Part shown: positions 24,120 to 37,000 of the stretch, piece after piece | Numbering within the stretch: the first letter of the stretch is position 1 | Layout: every line of letters begins with the position of its first letter | NCBI RefSeq assembly: GCF_045679555.1 | Contig: NC_092094.1 | Span: forward strand, 16,983,112 to 17,047,111 | Direction: 5' to 3' | Source: Salvelinus alpinus | Lineage: Eukaryota > Chordata > Actinopteri > Salmoniformes > Salmonidae | Length of the DNA stretch: 64,000 nucleotides | The notes under the pieces: generated by a model | Databases searched by the model: none | What the model saw: only the letters and a program-made list of their open reading frames with translations | Told to the model about the DNA's origin: nothing | Made by a program: the position numbers and the translations under genes

Positions 24120-24937
24120 AGAGCGCATTTCTCTGTTGAATGAAACATGAGCATGCGCACTTCTTCGCATGATATTCCTCGAACTAAAAAAACAAATGCC
24201 CGTAGCAGAGACAAGCATTAACTTACATCCAAAGTAATTATTGGTTTTCAAAATGTTTTAAAACATAATTGACTTGTAAGATGGTAACGTGCTGGACGTT
24301 TCTTATCCCAGATGTGCTTAGTGCATGCCCAGCATTTAGCTTACGTTAGTTTCCATGGAGATCCTCTCATCCGCGTTCTTATGTCTGTATTGCAATATTT
24401 ACTTCGTGTAGAAAAATGTAATATCCCGTTCAATTACTGCCTCAATGGCTGAAACGGATGATAATTAGTACTTGTACAGATATTGAACTTTTATGCACAA
24501 TTCGTTGATGACAATAGGATCTATATTTATAATATAGCACATCATATTTTATCTCTAAAGCTCTATAGGACATGTTTCCGCGGGGGCTGTAAAAACTGAT
24601 GCACATGCTTACACAGGGGCATCACGTGACACAGGCACGCGGCTGGAAAAGCAAAGTGCCAGACATTTGTGTAATGTGCTGGTTTCAGCTTGTGGTTGAA
24701 CCCTTTTGGAATTACGATATATAATGCAGTTTAACAAAATAATATTTTGATGGCATGTTTATAACGATAATGTTTGCTGACTGGTTAGCCTGCAAAGATC
24801 ACGTGGACATTGTTGTTGTTAGCCTTGTGGCTAGCTGTCATTCATAGGCGACGAAACGGTTAGATCGCACCTATTCTGGTAATGAAACTACCTTGCTTGG
24901 CTCACAAATTTAATCAAAAGATGATTGATTTCTCAAC
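24120..24937 (+). other. Upstream flank of DNAJC24
   Basis: No transposon is recognised in about 24250-24937. This stretch should hold the DNAJC24 promoter and 5' UTR. I see no TATA box in a convincing position and cannot place the start site. The DCDC1-like gene diverges from here in other vertebrates, so a shared promoter is possible (inference). Confidence 0.35.
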
Positions 24938-25045
24938 ATGACAAGTGAACGTAGATCCCAGAAAGACTGGTATTCTATCCTTGAATCCAGTCCATCGGAT
25001 GGGCTACAAGACCTCAAACAGAAGTACCAAAGACTGGCCTTAATG
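24938..25045 (+). CDS. dnajc24: DNAJC24 coding exon 1
   Basis: The exon runs from ATG to a codon-phase-0 donor (TTAATG, then GTATGT). It encodes residues 1-36, J-domain helices I and II ([17 protein letters not shown]). The reading frame stays open for about 29 codons into the intron, which is not coding because the HPD loop is supplied by the next exon. Confidence 0.95.
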
Positions 25046-28000
25046 GTATGTGTAAACTCTGGCGGTCTCCTGTGTCATATTTTTTCAATTGTACTGATGA
25101 ATAAACTGCTGTTAGGTTTATTTGCATCTTGATGAACCATGTTAAAAGAGGTCCCAATAATAGAGTGAGAGGCGGAGTGAGAAAGTATCTTGACATAATG
25201 TTACTGTTGGTCCGTTAGCACCTAGCTTGTAATTCTAGAAAGTAATACATTTCATGAATATAAACACACCCTCTCTATCACACACATATTACCGACTGGG
25301 TGTTTATTTCTGGCCATGTGTGCAAATCAAGACTACATTAATCCACTGCGCTCCAGCATCGGCATGAGTTCTGGGAGTGTCTTCAAGATAAGTCTTCTAG
25401 GTGTCGGGCAAGGTTAGTCTACTTCTCATGCAAGCTTAGATTGTCGATGTGATTGATGAAGTATTAACTGCATCTTGCCCTTTGATATTAATCTGTACAT
25501 TTCTTTTAATCCTTGACAGTACAACACAAAATGGATTTGTATAATCCAAAACCCATTTTAATTACAGAAATCACCTAGAAACTGTCAAATCAATCATACT
25601 CTAATCAATAAGCTATAACCCAAAAACTATTTTGGTGTTGATTTTCAGAGTAATGTTTTTTTATCTGAAAATGTTTTTGTCTGAAAATAGCTGCACTGTT
25701 CTATAAACACAGGGCTTTGAGCAAGAGTATGGTAGTTCTGGTAATTAGGAATGTTTATTAGCACACGGTAAGTAGGATATAGGCCTAGGCCACAGATATC
25801 ACCATTAACTGATTACTGTGTATTATTTTGTCAGACTTTCTGGATTCAAGGTGCTGTAGGATTTCACATAAACCATAGGCTCTATGCTTACCAATTGTAA
25901 AAACACACAAACCTCAAGCTACCATCAATGTCAACATTTCTTAAAAAATATTTGATTAATCCAGTGTTACTTTGAACAAAACATCCTAGACTTTGCTGTT
26001 GGCATTCCCCTTCCCCCCTCAGTAATGCCCGCGCCTCCCTCAGACATTAGGGGGCAGTAGTGTGATGAGGGTGGCCTTTTGCTCTGCCACCACCTCATCT
26101 GCTCTCCCATCTTCTGAATGCCTGCACAGCACACGCCTCAGCCTCGTGGTAGAAACAGACAAGTCTGATACAGCACAGAGAGGGAGAGAGAGAGAGAGAT
26201 GATTCATGGTAAGAAGTGCCTAGTGCTCCAAATTGCCAGTGCTTTATATTGTGTTCCTGCCTCTCTAAGCTCCATTAGCCCCAGTAAATGAATATTTTAC
26301 AATGCGTGCAAAGAGACATCAATTAAAGTACGTAACTCCACAGGAACGGAGGGTGGGCCATTTTATAAGAGCTGGGGCTTTTCATTGTGTTATGTATTTA
26401 TGAAAAAACCCTGAGCTGCATGGAGACTCAGAAGTGGGGGGAGGAATTACAGCAAATAGGTTTCTCTGCTGTAAAATGTCAAAATACTGTCTGGCTGGAA
26501 TTTTTACAGTAGATGAAAATGTGTTTACTTCTGAGCTTCAAATTCTCTCATATCATTTGCAAATAGTCAATCACCAGGCTATAGTGAGTTAAAACAGTCT
26601 CTTCAATGTATAAGTTTCGTTTTAACCAGAAACTTGTGAGAACTACTGTAGCAGCATGGACTAGTGGGTCTGGAGATGGAGGTGTAGGCTATTTTCAAGC
26701 CTTAAACCACGCCCAAACCGTATTTTGTCCCCCCCACACCAAACGCGATCACACACAGGTTGAAATATCAAAACAAACTCTGAACCAATTATATTAATTT
26801 GGGGACAGGTCGAAAAGCATTAAACATATGGAAATTTAGCTAGCTTGCAGTTGCTAGCTAATTTATCCTATTTAGATAGCTAGCTTGTTGTTACTAGCTA
26901 ATTTATCCTGGGATATACACATTGAGTTGTTATTTTACCTGAAATGCACAAGGTGCCTTCCAGGCTTCTTCTTTGGACTTTATATGGTGATTGGCAACTA
27001 ACTTTAATAATAAGGTGTATTACCATAACTGACCTCAGTTCATCTTTCAATCACCCACGTGGGTATAACCAATGAGATGGCACGTGGGTATATGCTTCTA
27101 AAAGCCAATGAGGAGATGGGAGAGGCAGGACTTGCAGCGTGTTCTGCACCACAAATAGAATCAACTTCTATTTTAGCGCCTGGCAACGCAGACGCTCACA
27201 AGCAGTGAGTACAATGATTTGAATAACATGTATGTGTAAATTTATTTTGCAACGCTTGTGCATGCGATGTGACCGGTGTGGTCAGCATGTTAGTTCCACA
27301 GCCAGATACTTCACACCTGTAAGCTTCCAGCGCAGAGCACTGTCACAATCAGATCACAAAGGGGAGTTGGACATGCACACCCTCTGGGACTATATCACCA
27401 CTGTGGAAACAAGCAGCTTCTCTAGGTTTGTTTTGATTTCCTTCAGGATTTGAGAGAGCCACAAAGCTGGTTCAATGGTGTGAGAAGGATTTTGTAATGT
27501 TCTTTAGAAAGTGAACAATATTTTTCTGTCAGAATGTTGACTGAATCAGTTCCTTACCCCATCCATCAGAAATCCAGACCCATTTCTTGAGCACAGGCGC
27601 CTGGTCACGTATATAGACTTGTCATTTGCATTGCGTGACCGCTCTGAATGTTTTAGAATATGAGCTTCCCCTCTCAGCCTTCTGTTGAGTCTTTGTCCTT
27701 TTTAAACTGTAACACTTCCATTGCTGAACAATACTTTTAAATAGGCTAGAAGATAAAGAGTTTGGCACTGGTGTTACAGGTTTTGTTTTTTTCCATTTAT
27801 GTTTTGAGGTTGGACTATTAGCACGTATAGCACATTAGCACGTAGGGCGCACCGATTTGGTGTCACCTCGTTAGACAGTATGTGTTACACCTGTGCTGGC
27901 CCAGGTGACATTTACGAGTGGCTGGCCCAGTGCTCCAGTTGTCTTGAGAGATGTGGAGGGTTAACACCTTTAGTTGACTCTCCCTATTTGATTTCTAGAT

Positions 28001-31000
28001 AAACATTCCTTTATCTGATCTTCCCTGTTTTTTTGTTTTGCTCAACTTTTTTGTTTGCTTCCTGTCTTAAGTTTGGTGTGGGTTTTACTTTTGTTTGCCT
28101 CTTAGTGGGCAAATTTAGTGGCACTCATGGTGGGTGTCTTTTAGGTCCTAGTTGTTGTTGCTAGTCAACTGTCAGTGGACAGCCCCATGAGTGTCTTTCA
28201 GAACCCCTCCTAAAACCCCACATTTTGTTTTGTCAGTGACTCTTTGTGAATTCCTCCTTATGTTTCAGCAACATTTTGTTTGGTTGTCTTGCAGGGGAAC
28301 TTAACAGGATATATTTTCCCATGAGTATGGTAGTTGCTCTAATCACCTACTCTGAAGCTTTGCTCTACCCACATATTGGAGTGTTCAAAAGACACATTTG
28401 TGGTGGAGTTTCTGTCACTGACATCCACCCTGAGCGGTTATAAGATTGGTGGAGTAATTTTGAAAGTTTCATAAACACACAGCCTTATAAAAAATTAAAA
28501 GAAAGCCATGGACTTTAATTTGGGAGCATTTGTGGAAAACCTTACATGGGAGATGCTAGACACATGTACGAAGGTGAATCTGCTCATCATTGCAAAGCAT
28601 TATTGCATCAAGGTGGCATCTGGCGATCCAAAAGCGGTAGTCTGAGTCAATCGGTAGTTGGTCACTGCTCCTCCAAAGTGTTCTTGTTTTTTTTCAGTGT
28701 ACACTGCTTTATCTCTTGATCAGAGTTCAGATTATGACACTGTTGAAGCTGCTATCCTTCGGGCTTACCAGTTCATCCCAGAGGCATACAGACAACATTT
28801 CCGTAAATTACGAAAGACAGAATGGCAAAATCATGTTGAGTTCGCAAGGGAACAAGCATGTCTTTTTGATCGGTGGTGTGGTTCTCAGGAGGTCAAGGAC
28901 CTTGAGGACTTAGACACTCATAATTCTCCAGCAGTTAAAAAATTGCCTTCACAAAAGGGTTGCTACCTACATTTGAGCACAAGGATCTCTCTTGAGAAAG
29001 CTGCAGTTCTTGCAGATGAGTTTGTGTTTACACACAAAACTACCATCACAAACAAAGCACCCAGTAGTTAAACCTACACAAAAGCAATCCAGAGAATTCA
29101 CCTACTGCAGATTTCAGTCTTTTTCTACAGTGCCCAAAGATAAAGATTGCCGAAAAAGAAAAAAAAATTGTATCCGCCATTTTGACGTTACTGCCGTGGG
29201 AAGTACACGTTGTCTCTGAGTTGAGAGAGAAATAGCCGTTTCTTCTTGAGGGAGCACTTCAGCCCAAGTCTCTGGTTGGGACTGATGCATCTCCTAAACA
29301 AGATTTTGGATAAGATGTGTATGAACCCTTTGTTTCAGACGGGTTTGTGTGTCTGCCTAGTGCCGGTGCTGTTAAGCAGCCGGTGAAGATACAGCAAGCC
29401 TGGGGCAGCCCTTCATTTTGGAGGGTATTTTGTCTTTGTCTGACACTTCAGCAACTGGTTACAGTAGGGTAGTACAAGGCGTGGAGATGTGTTGCATGGA
29501 AGTTCCTTTGTATAATGTGGAACTCGAGTTTGATCTTATTTCTGGTTCCGTTGCAGTGAAGCTTAGCCTACCGGTGAAGGTGGTCTCATTTATTTTTTCG
29601 GGAAACAATTTGGCTGGAGGGAAGGTCGTGCCGTTACACGTGCTATGTGTAAAAAAAGGGAGCAAGTCTAGTGTTGAGGATGTCAGCAATCCCACCATGG
29701 TCGATCTGTCTGAGACGTTTATGGGTGATCCTGATTTCCCTTGACCTCTCCTTTGAAAAGCGAGTTTGTAGTACCGCTGAAGGAAGAGAGGGTCCCAACA
29801 GTTGACACTTCGATGTCTAGGAAGCAGCTGATTGTGCAACAGTAAATATGTTTCCCTCTCCCCTCTTATTGCTGAGTTTAGAGGTCGGCCGATTATGATT
29901 TTTCAACGCCGATACCGATTTATTGGAGGACCCAAAAAAGCCGATACCGATTAGTCGGCTGATTTTAATATTTTTTTGTTGCTGTAATAATGACAATTAC
30001 AACAATACTGAATGAACACTTATTTAACTTAATATAATACATCAATAAAATCAATTTAGCCTCAAATAAATAATGAAACATGTTCAATTTGGTTTAAATA
30101 ATGCAAAAACAAAGTGTTGGAGAAGAAAGTAAAAGTGCAGTATGTGCCATGTAAGAAAGCTAAAGTTTAAGTTCCTTGCTCAGAACATGAGAACATATGA
30201 AAGCTGGTGGTTCCTTTTAACATGAGTCTTCAATATTCCCAGGTAAGAAGTTTTAGGTTGTAGTTATTATAGGAATTATAGGACTATTTCTCTCTATCCG
30301 ATTTGTATTTCATATACCTTTGACTATTGGATGTTCTTATAGGTACTTTAGTATTGCCAGTGTAACAGTATAGCTTCCATCCCTCTCCTCGCCGCTACCT
30401 GGGCTCGAACCAGGAACACATCGACAACAGCCACCCTCGAAGCAGCGTTACCCATGCAGAGCAAGGGGAACAACTACTCCAAGTCTCAGAGCGAGTGACG
30501 TTTGAAACGCTATTTATGCACACCCTGCTAACTAGCTAGCCATTTCACATCGGTTACACCAGCCTAATCTCGGGAGTTGATAGGCTTGAAGTCATAAACA
30601 GCGCAATGTTAGAAGCATTGCGAAGAGCTGCTGGCAAAACGCACGAAACTGCTGTTTGAATGAATGCTTACGAGCATGCTGGTGCCTACCATCGCTCAGT
30701 CAGACTGCTCTATCAAATCATAGACTTAATTATAACATAATAACACACAGAAATACGAGCCTTAGGTCATTAATATGGTCGAATCCGGAAACTATCATAT
30801 CGAAAACAAAATGTTTATTCTTTCAGTGAAATACGGAACCGTTCCGTATTTTATCTAACGGGTGGCATCCATAAGTCTAAATATTCCTGTTACATTGCAC
30901 AACCTTCAATGTTATGTCATAATTCTGGCAAATTAGTTCGCAACGAGCCAGGCGGCCCAAACTTGCATATACCCTGACTCTGCGTGCAATGAACGCAAGA

Positions 31001-34000
31001 GAAGTGACACAATTTCACATGATTAATATTGCCCGCTAACCTGGATTTCTTTTAGCTAAATATGCTGGTTTAAAAATATATACTTCTGTGTATTGATTTT
31101 AAGAAAGGCTTTGATGTTTATGGTTAGGTACACGTTGGAGCAACGACAGTCCTTTTTCGCGAATGCGCACTGCATCGATTATATGCAACGCAGGACACGC
31201 TAGATAAACTAGTAATATCATCAACCATGTGTAGTTAAAGTGATTATGATTGATTGTTTTTTATAAGATAAGTTTAATGCTAGCTAGCAACTTACCTTGG
31301 CTTCTTACTGCATTCGCGTAACAGGCGGGCTCCTCGTGAGGCAGGTGGTTAGAGCGTTGGACTAGTTAACCGTAAGGTTGCAAAATTGAATCCCTGAGCT
31401 GACAAGGTAAAAATCTGTCGTTCTGCCCCTGAACAAGGCAGTTAACCCACCGTTCCTAGGCCGTCATTGAAAATAAGAATGTGTTTTTAACTTCTCTACG
31501 GTAGGGGGCAGCATTCGGAATTTTGGATGAAATGCATGCCCAAATTAAACTGCCTGCTTCTCGGGCCCAGAAGATATGATATGCATATAACTGGTAGATT
31601 TGGATAGAAATCACTCTAAAGTTTCCAAAACTGTTAAAATAGTGTCTGTGAGTATAACAGAACTGATTTGGCAGGCGAAAACCCGAGAACTCCATTCAGG
31701 AAGTCGTTTCTTTTGTAGTTTTCTGTTCAATGCCATTACAGTATCCATTGACTTAGGACTCAAATTGCAGTTTCTATGCCTTCCACTAGATGTCAACAGT
31801 CTTTAGAAATTGTTTCAGGCTTGTATTCTGAAAAATGAGGAAGTAAGAGCAGTCTGAATAAGTGGACCCTAAAGTGTCAGAGCTTTTTCATGCGCGAGAC
31901 CGAGAGAGTGCGTTTCTTGTTTACCTTTTAAATTGACAACGTTATTGTCCGGTTGAAATATTATCGATCATTTAGGCTTAAAACAACCTGAGGATTGAAT
32001 ATAAACATCGTTTGACATGTGTCTATGAACTTTACGGATACAATTTGGATTTTTTTGTCTTCCTGTTTTGACTGCGTTTGAGCCTGTGGATTACTGAAGA
32101 AAACGCGCGAACAAAACGGAGGTTTTTGGATATAAAGAGACTTTATCGAACAAAAGGAACATTTATTGAGTAAATGAATGTCTGCTGAGTGCAACCATAT
32201 GAAGATCATCAAAGGTAAGGGATTAATTTTATCTCTATTTCTGACTTGTGTAACTGTTCTACTTGGCTGGTTACTGTTTGTAATGATTTGTCTAGTGGGG
32301 TATGTTCTCAAATAATCGTAAGGTATGCTTTCGCCATAAAGCCTTTTTTAAATCTGACACCGTGGTTGTATTCACAAGAAGTTAATCTTTAAACCTATGT
32401 AAAATATGTTTTGTTTTCTGAATTTTTAGAATGATTATTTCTGTATTTGAATTTGGCGCCCAGCAGTTTCACTGGCTGTTGAAGAGGTGGGACGCTAACG
32501 TCTCACGTACCCAAGAGAGGTTACCTGACTTGCCTAGTTAAATAAAGGTGTAAAAAAAAAAAAATTTGCAAAATCGGTGTCCAAAATTACCAATTTCCGA
32601 TTGTTATGAAAACTTGAAATCGGCCCTAATTAATCGGCCATTCCGATGAATTGGTCGACCTCTAGTGGTATGGACATCTTGGTTGCTGATTTGTCTTTTC
32701 AAGTGTGGGCACTTAATATGTTTTATGTTTAGCCTGTGTGTAGCCCTGGCACACATTTTATTTTGATGTATGTTTTTCCATTTTGGAGATGTTTTTGTTT
32801 GGGCTCGTTCCAAGGGGACAAGAGTTACAGAAACATACATGAGTTTTTCAAAACTTCTGAGTTTTAGGCAACTATGTCCCCCCTCCGGGGGCCCCAAAAC
32901 AAATTATAAAATAAAAGCTAAATAAGAAAATATTGTCAAAAAAAAAGTGGGTGTATATATACATTTACAATGTTTATATTGAAGGAGGCGACACATTTTA
33001 GTTGTGAAATGGAAGTTGTTTTCTGTTGGTGAGAACAAAAATATAGGATATATTTGTTGTCTTAAGGGGGAAGGTGTCACAGGTTTAGTTTTTCCCATTT
33101 ATGTTTTGAGGTTGGACTTTTAGCACGTATAGCATGTTAGTATGTAGGGGACACGGATTGGTATCACCATGTTAGTCAATATGTGTTACACCTGTGCTGG
33201 CTTGTCCATCTCGTTAGTCGGAAGGTGTTTAAGAGTGGCTGGCCCTGTGCTCCAGGTGTCTTGAGAGATGTGTGAATGCTGTCCCCTCAGTCATAAAACA
33301 AAATTCTGCTTCAGAATTCAGTGCAAATTGCTGTTAATGATTCAATCAGGAAGTACATTTTTGGCTTGTTGTAAAGTTGCTTTTTTTCTCATCCTATTCA
33401 GATTGTCCTTTTACAAAGTGAAAACAACACTGTGTAGTGTAATATTTGATAATGCCTCAATGTGTTGTAAGGAAATGTCGTGGTTTGACTCCAAGGGTGT
33501 GTGTTTTAGGTAGTGAGTTGTGATTGTACACTGAACAAAAATATAAATGCAACAATTTCAATGATTTTACAGAGTTACATTTCGTATAAGGAAATCTGTC
33601 AATTTAAATAAATAAATGAGGCCCTAATCTATGGATTTTCACATGACTGGGAATACAAATATGCATCTGGTGGTCACAGATTCCTTAAAATAAAGTTAGG
33701 GGTGTGGATCAGAAAACCAGTCAGTATCTGGTGTGACCACCATTTATTTGCCTCATGCAGCGTGACACATCTCCTTGATTGTGGCCTGTGGAATGTTGCC
33801 TCAATGGCTGTGCGAAGTTGTTGGATATTGGCGTGAACTGGAACAAGCTGTCGACCAAAGCATCCCAAACATGCTCAATGGGTGACATGTCTGAGTGTGT
33901 AGGCCATGGATGAACTGCGACATTTTCAGCTTCCAGGAATTGTGTACAGATCTTTGCGACATGGGGCTGTGCATTATCATGTTGAAACATGAGGTGATTG

Positions 34001-37000
34001 TGGCAGATGAATGGCATGACAATGGGCCTCAGGATCTCGTCACGATATCTCTGTGCATTCAAATTGCCATCGATTTTAAAATGCAATTGTGTTCATTGTC
34101 TGTAGCTTATGCCTGCCCATACCATAACCCCACCACCATCATGGGGCACACCTCCAGCATGCCAGTGGCCATCGAAGGTGAGCATTTGCCCACTGAATTC
34201 GGTGACGACGCAGAACTGCAGTCAGGTCAAGTTCTTGGTGAGGACAACGAGCACGCAGATTCCTGAGACGGTTTCTGACAGTTTGTGCAGAAATTCTTCG
34301 CTTGTGCAAACCCACATTTTCATCAACTGTCCGAGTGGCTGGTTTCAGACAATCCTGCAGGTGAAGAAGCCAGATGTGGAGGTCCTGGGCTGGCGTGGTT
34401 ACACGTGGTCTGCAGTTGTGAGGGCAGTAGACGTACTGCCAAATTCTCTAAAGTGGCATCTGAGGTGGCTTATGGTAGAGAAATTAATGAACATTACATT
34501 AGGGCTGGGCGATATAGCCTAAAAATCATATCTTCATTTTTTTTCAAGTTATGGGCGATTCACAATGTCTAAATGTTTGTTTTCTGTAAATAAGCGTTGT
34601 ACAATTTAAGGTCAAATACACTGCATTTCAAACAGTCAGCAATAATCCAATGAAATCAGGGCTTATGAAGTTACATCTAGGCTAAATATAAGCCTTCCAC
34701 AACCATAAGACCCACTAATAATTTAGTTATTTCATGAAAATAATTGAACCTGCTTTTTTTGTTTTGTTGCAATAATCACTCATCTGTCTTTCAAGTCTGT
34801 CTATGAAAGTGCCCTTTTTTAGTTACAAATTTAACTAGAACCATGCATAATGCACATTCACTAATAATGACTTCTTGTAGCAAGCATTAAAATATAGAAA
34901 AGGAACACAGGTCTCATCAACAATCTCTCAAGCCTACGTGCTAGTGATTAGTCAGCTAATCTTTATATTTCAAGTTTAGCGAACTTGGATGTGTTTGCTA
35001 GCTAACAAGGTAGAACAGTTGAATTGTTATGAGCACACCCTTCTGTCAACTGTTTGAAAAGCATGTTAGCCTGTCCACTTAGTTCAGATGTTCAAATGAA
35101 GTGGCCTAACTTATTTCTCAGAATGAGAACGAGTTGCCAATTCCGTATATAATTGTTTTATACTTATTGCACATTTTATAAAACACAGACTAGACAGCTA
35201 GTATAACAGTCTTTGGCTAAAATGCTGCTAGTGGTACGTAGTACCCCGATGCTGAACATGACACTGAGCATTCATTTTCCAGAATCAAACTTCACTGATA
35301 CTCGTTTTAGTACTGTCTGCTCTGCGCGCAATTTGAGTAGTTGAGACATGAAAAGGTAACATCTTCTTTATAACCGTAAGATAATGTCTCAATGTGTTTG
35401 TGTCCATATGACCGATTTTCTGTTCGACCAAACCGCAAATGCAAATGGCGAGTTGAAACTGCTTGTCAGAGAGAAGGATTTCTCAACTTTGTTGGAGTGA
35501 GAGGTGGGGAGGGGCCTGGTCTGTGTAAACGATAGAGGAAGAGGCGAAACGAAGTTTCACTCTCGCTGTGATCTGTCCAAAATAAGGCCAATGTGTTTCT
35601 ATGTGCTTATTTTGGACCTCAGCTTGTCGCCTGCCTTCCCAACTCCCATTGTTAGGGCGGAGACGTGCATCTCGTCATTATTTACAGATCTCTGGTGTAA
35701 ATGGGAAGGCGCACACAGCACAGAGGAGCGAAGGAGACAAGACCAAAAATACAAAAGGAGAACAAGCGGACATAAACGCTCATAAAAAAAAAAGGAAAAT
35801 AACACAACGTCAAAACAGGCAGTTGAAATTAATTCAATATTTCGCCCAGCCAAACATCATTATATTCTCTGGTAACCACTCTGGTGGACATTCCTGCAGT
35901 CAGCATGCTAATTGCAAGCTCCCTCAACTTGAGACATCTGTGGCATTGTGTTGTGTGACAAAACTGCACATTTTAGAGTGGCCATTTATTGTCCCCAGCA
36001 CAAGGTTGTTACGTTACAGTTACAGATTAAAGACCAAAGTTCAAAATCTTAGCTTGGACATTGGAGGAAAGGTTACATGTTTGGCAGACTGAGTCAACTC
36101 TACTAAAGAAGCTGAAAGAACGTGACCATTCCAAAACATCTGGCCTTGACAACATTCCTGCCAGATTTCTACGGAATGCTGCAGTAATTATCACCTCCTG
36201 CGTAACTCACAATGTAAATCTGTCTTTTGAACTAGTTCCCCCCCCCCCCCCCCAGTGAACTAAAACTCACAATGGTTATATAGATAGATATATATATATA
36301 TATAAATAAAAGGGACTGAGTTAGATCATGGAAACTATTGGCCTGTTTCAGTCCTGTGTATTTTATCGAAGGTCATGGAAAAGATTGTGCGAGCAGATTG
36401 ACAGTTCTATTTCCTTACATAACATACTATACGAGCAGATTGACAGTTCTATTTCCTTACATAACATACTATACGAGCAGATTGACAGTTCTATTTCCTT
36501 ACATAACATACTATACGAGCAGATTGACAGTTCTATTTCCTTACATAACATACTATACGAGCAGATTGACAGTTCTATTTCCTTACATAACATACTATAC
36601 GAGCTCCAATCTGGCTTTAGTAAATCTCATTCCACCAACACTTGCCTACTATATCTAACTGACCACACCAGGAAGGAAGTAGATGGAGGGAAATGTTGTT
36701 GTATGCTTATGTTAGATCTCCAAAAGGTGTTTGGTACAGTGGATCATGAGATTCTGTTAATCAAACTAAGAGCCATGGGCTTTAACAACTTAGCCGTAAA
36801 AGAAAACACATGGTGGGTGTGGATGGGACCCTGTCTAAACCCAAAATCTTGAAATGCAGGGTACCCCAAGGGAGTGTGCTGGGTCCACTTTTCTTTCTGT
36901 TGTATATAAATGATCTAAAATCTGCCTGTACATGTGACCTTTTCCTTTATGCAGATGATTCTGCACAGTTGGTTTCTTACAAAACAAAACTGTGGTTGAG

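Larger units (their letters stand above)
29879..32664. mobile_element. hAT-type element copy 1 (TAGAGGTCGRCCGAT family)
   Basis: It begins TAGAGGTCGGCCGATTATGA and ends in the inverted AATTGGTCGACCTCTA. The subterminal motif CCGATACCGATT and its inverse are repeated. No convincing 8-bp TSD is seen (GCTGAGTT against GTGGTATG). It carries a SINE-like insert and a piggyBac-like element not shared with copy 2. It has no transposase ORF. Confidence 0.75.
27772..33520 (+). mobile_element. Ty3/Gypsy retrotransposon with SCAN-type gag, interrupted and decayed
   Basis: The 5' LTR begins TGTTACAGG at 27772. The 3' LTR begins TGTCACAGG at 33075, after a polypurine tract (AAGGGGGAAGG). They share about 190 bp (TTTATGTTTTGAGGTTGGAC, AGAGTGGCTGGCCC, TGTCTTGAGAGATGTG). 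Beyond that they diverge, so the 3' LTR boundary is uncertain and may have been cut by the Tc1 at 33529. Inside are gag (28507-29070) and protease (about 29330-29744), then a hAT element, then about 400 bp of unrecognised remnant. No RT or integrase is left. It lies in DNAJC24 intron 1 in sense. Confidence 0.72.
33529..36013 (-). mobile_element. Tc1-like element split by a hAT-type insertion
   Basis: The left end is TA then CACTGAACAAAAATATAAAT. The first part runs to about 34498, breaking at GGTAGAGAAATTAATGAACA. The family sequence resumes at about 35862 (CTCTGGTAACCACTCTGGTG) and runs to CCCCAGCACAAGG near 36013, where it is truncated at the junction with an L2-like LINE. Confidence 0.75.

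Noticed and set aside
25046-25132. Continuation of DNAJC24 exon 1 frame into the intron
   Set aside because: A GTATGT donor follows ATG at 25045, and the HPD loop is encoded at 39210 in phase.
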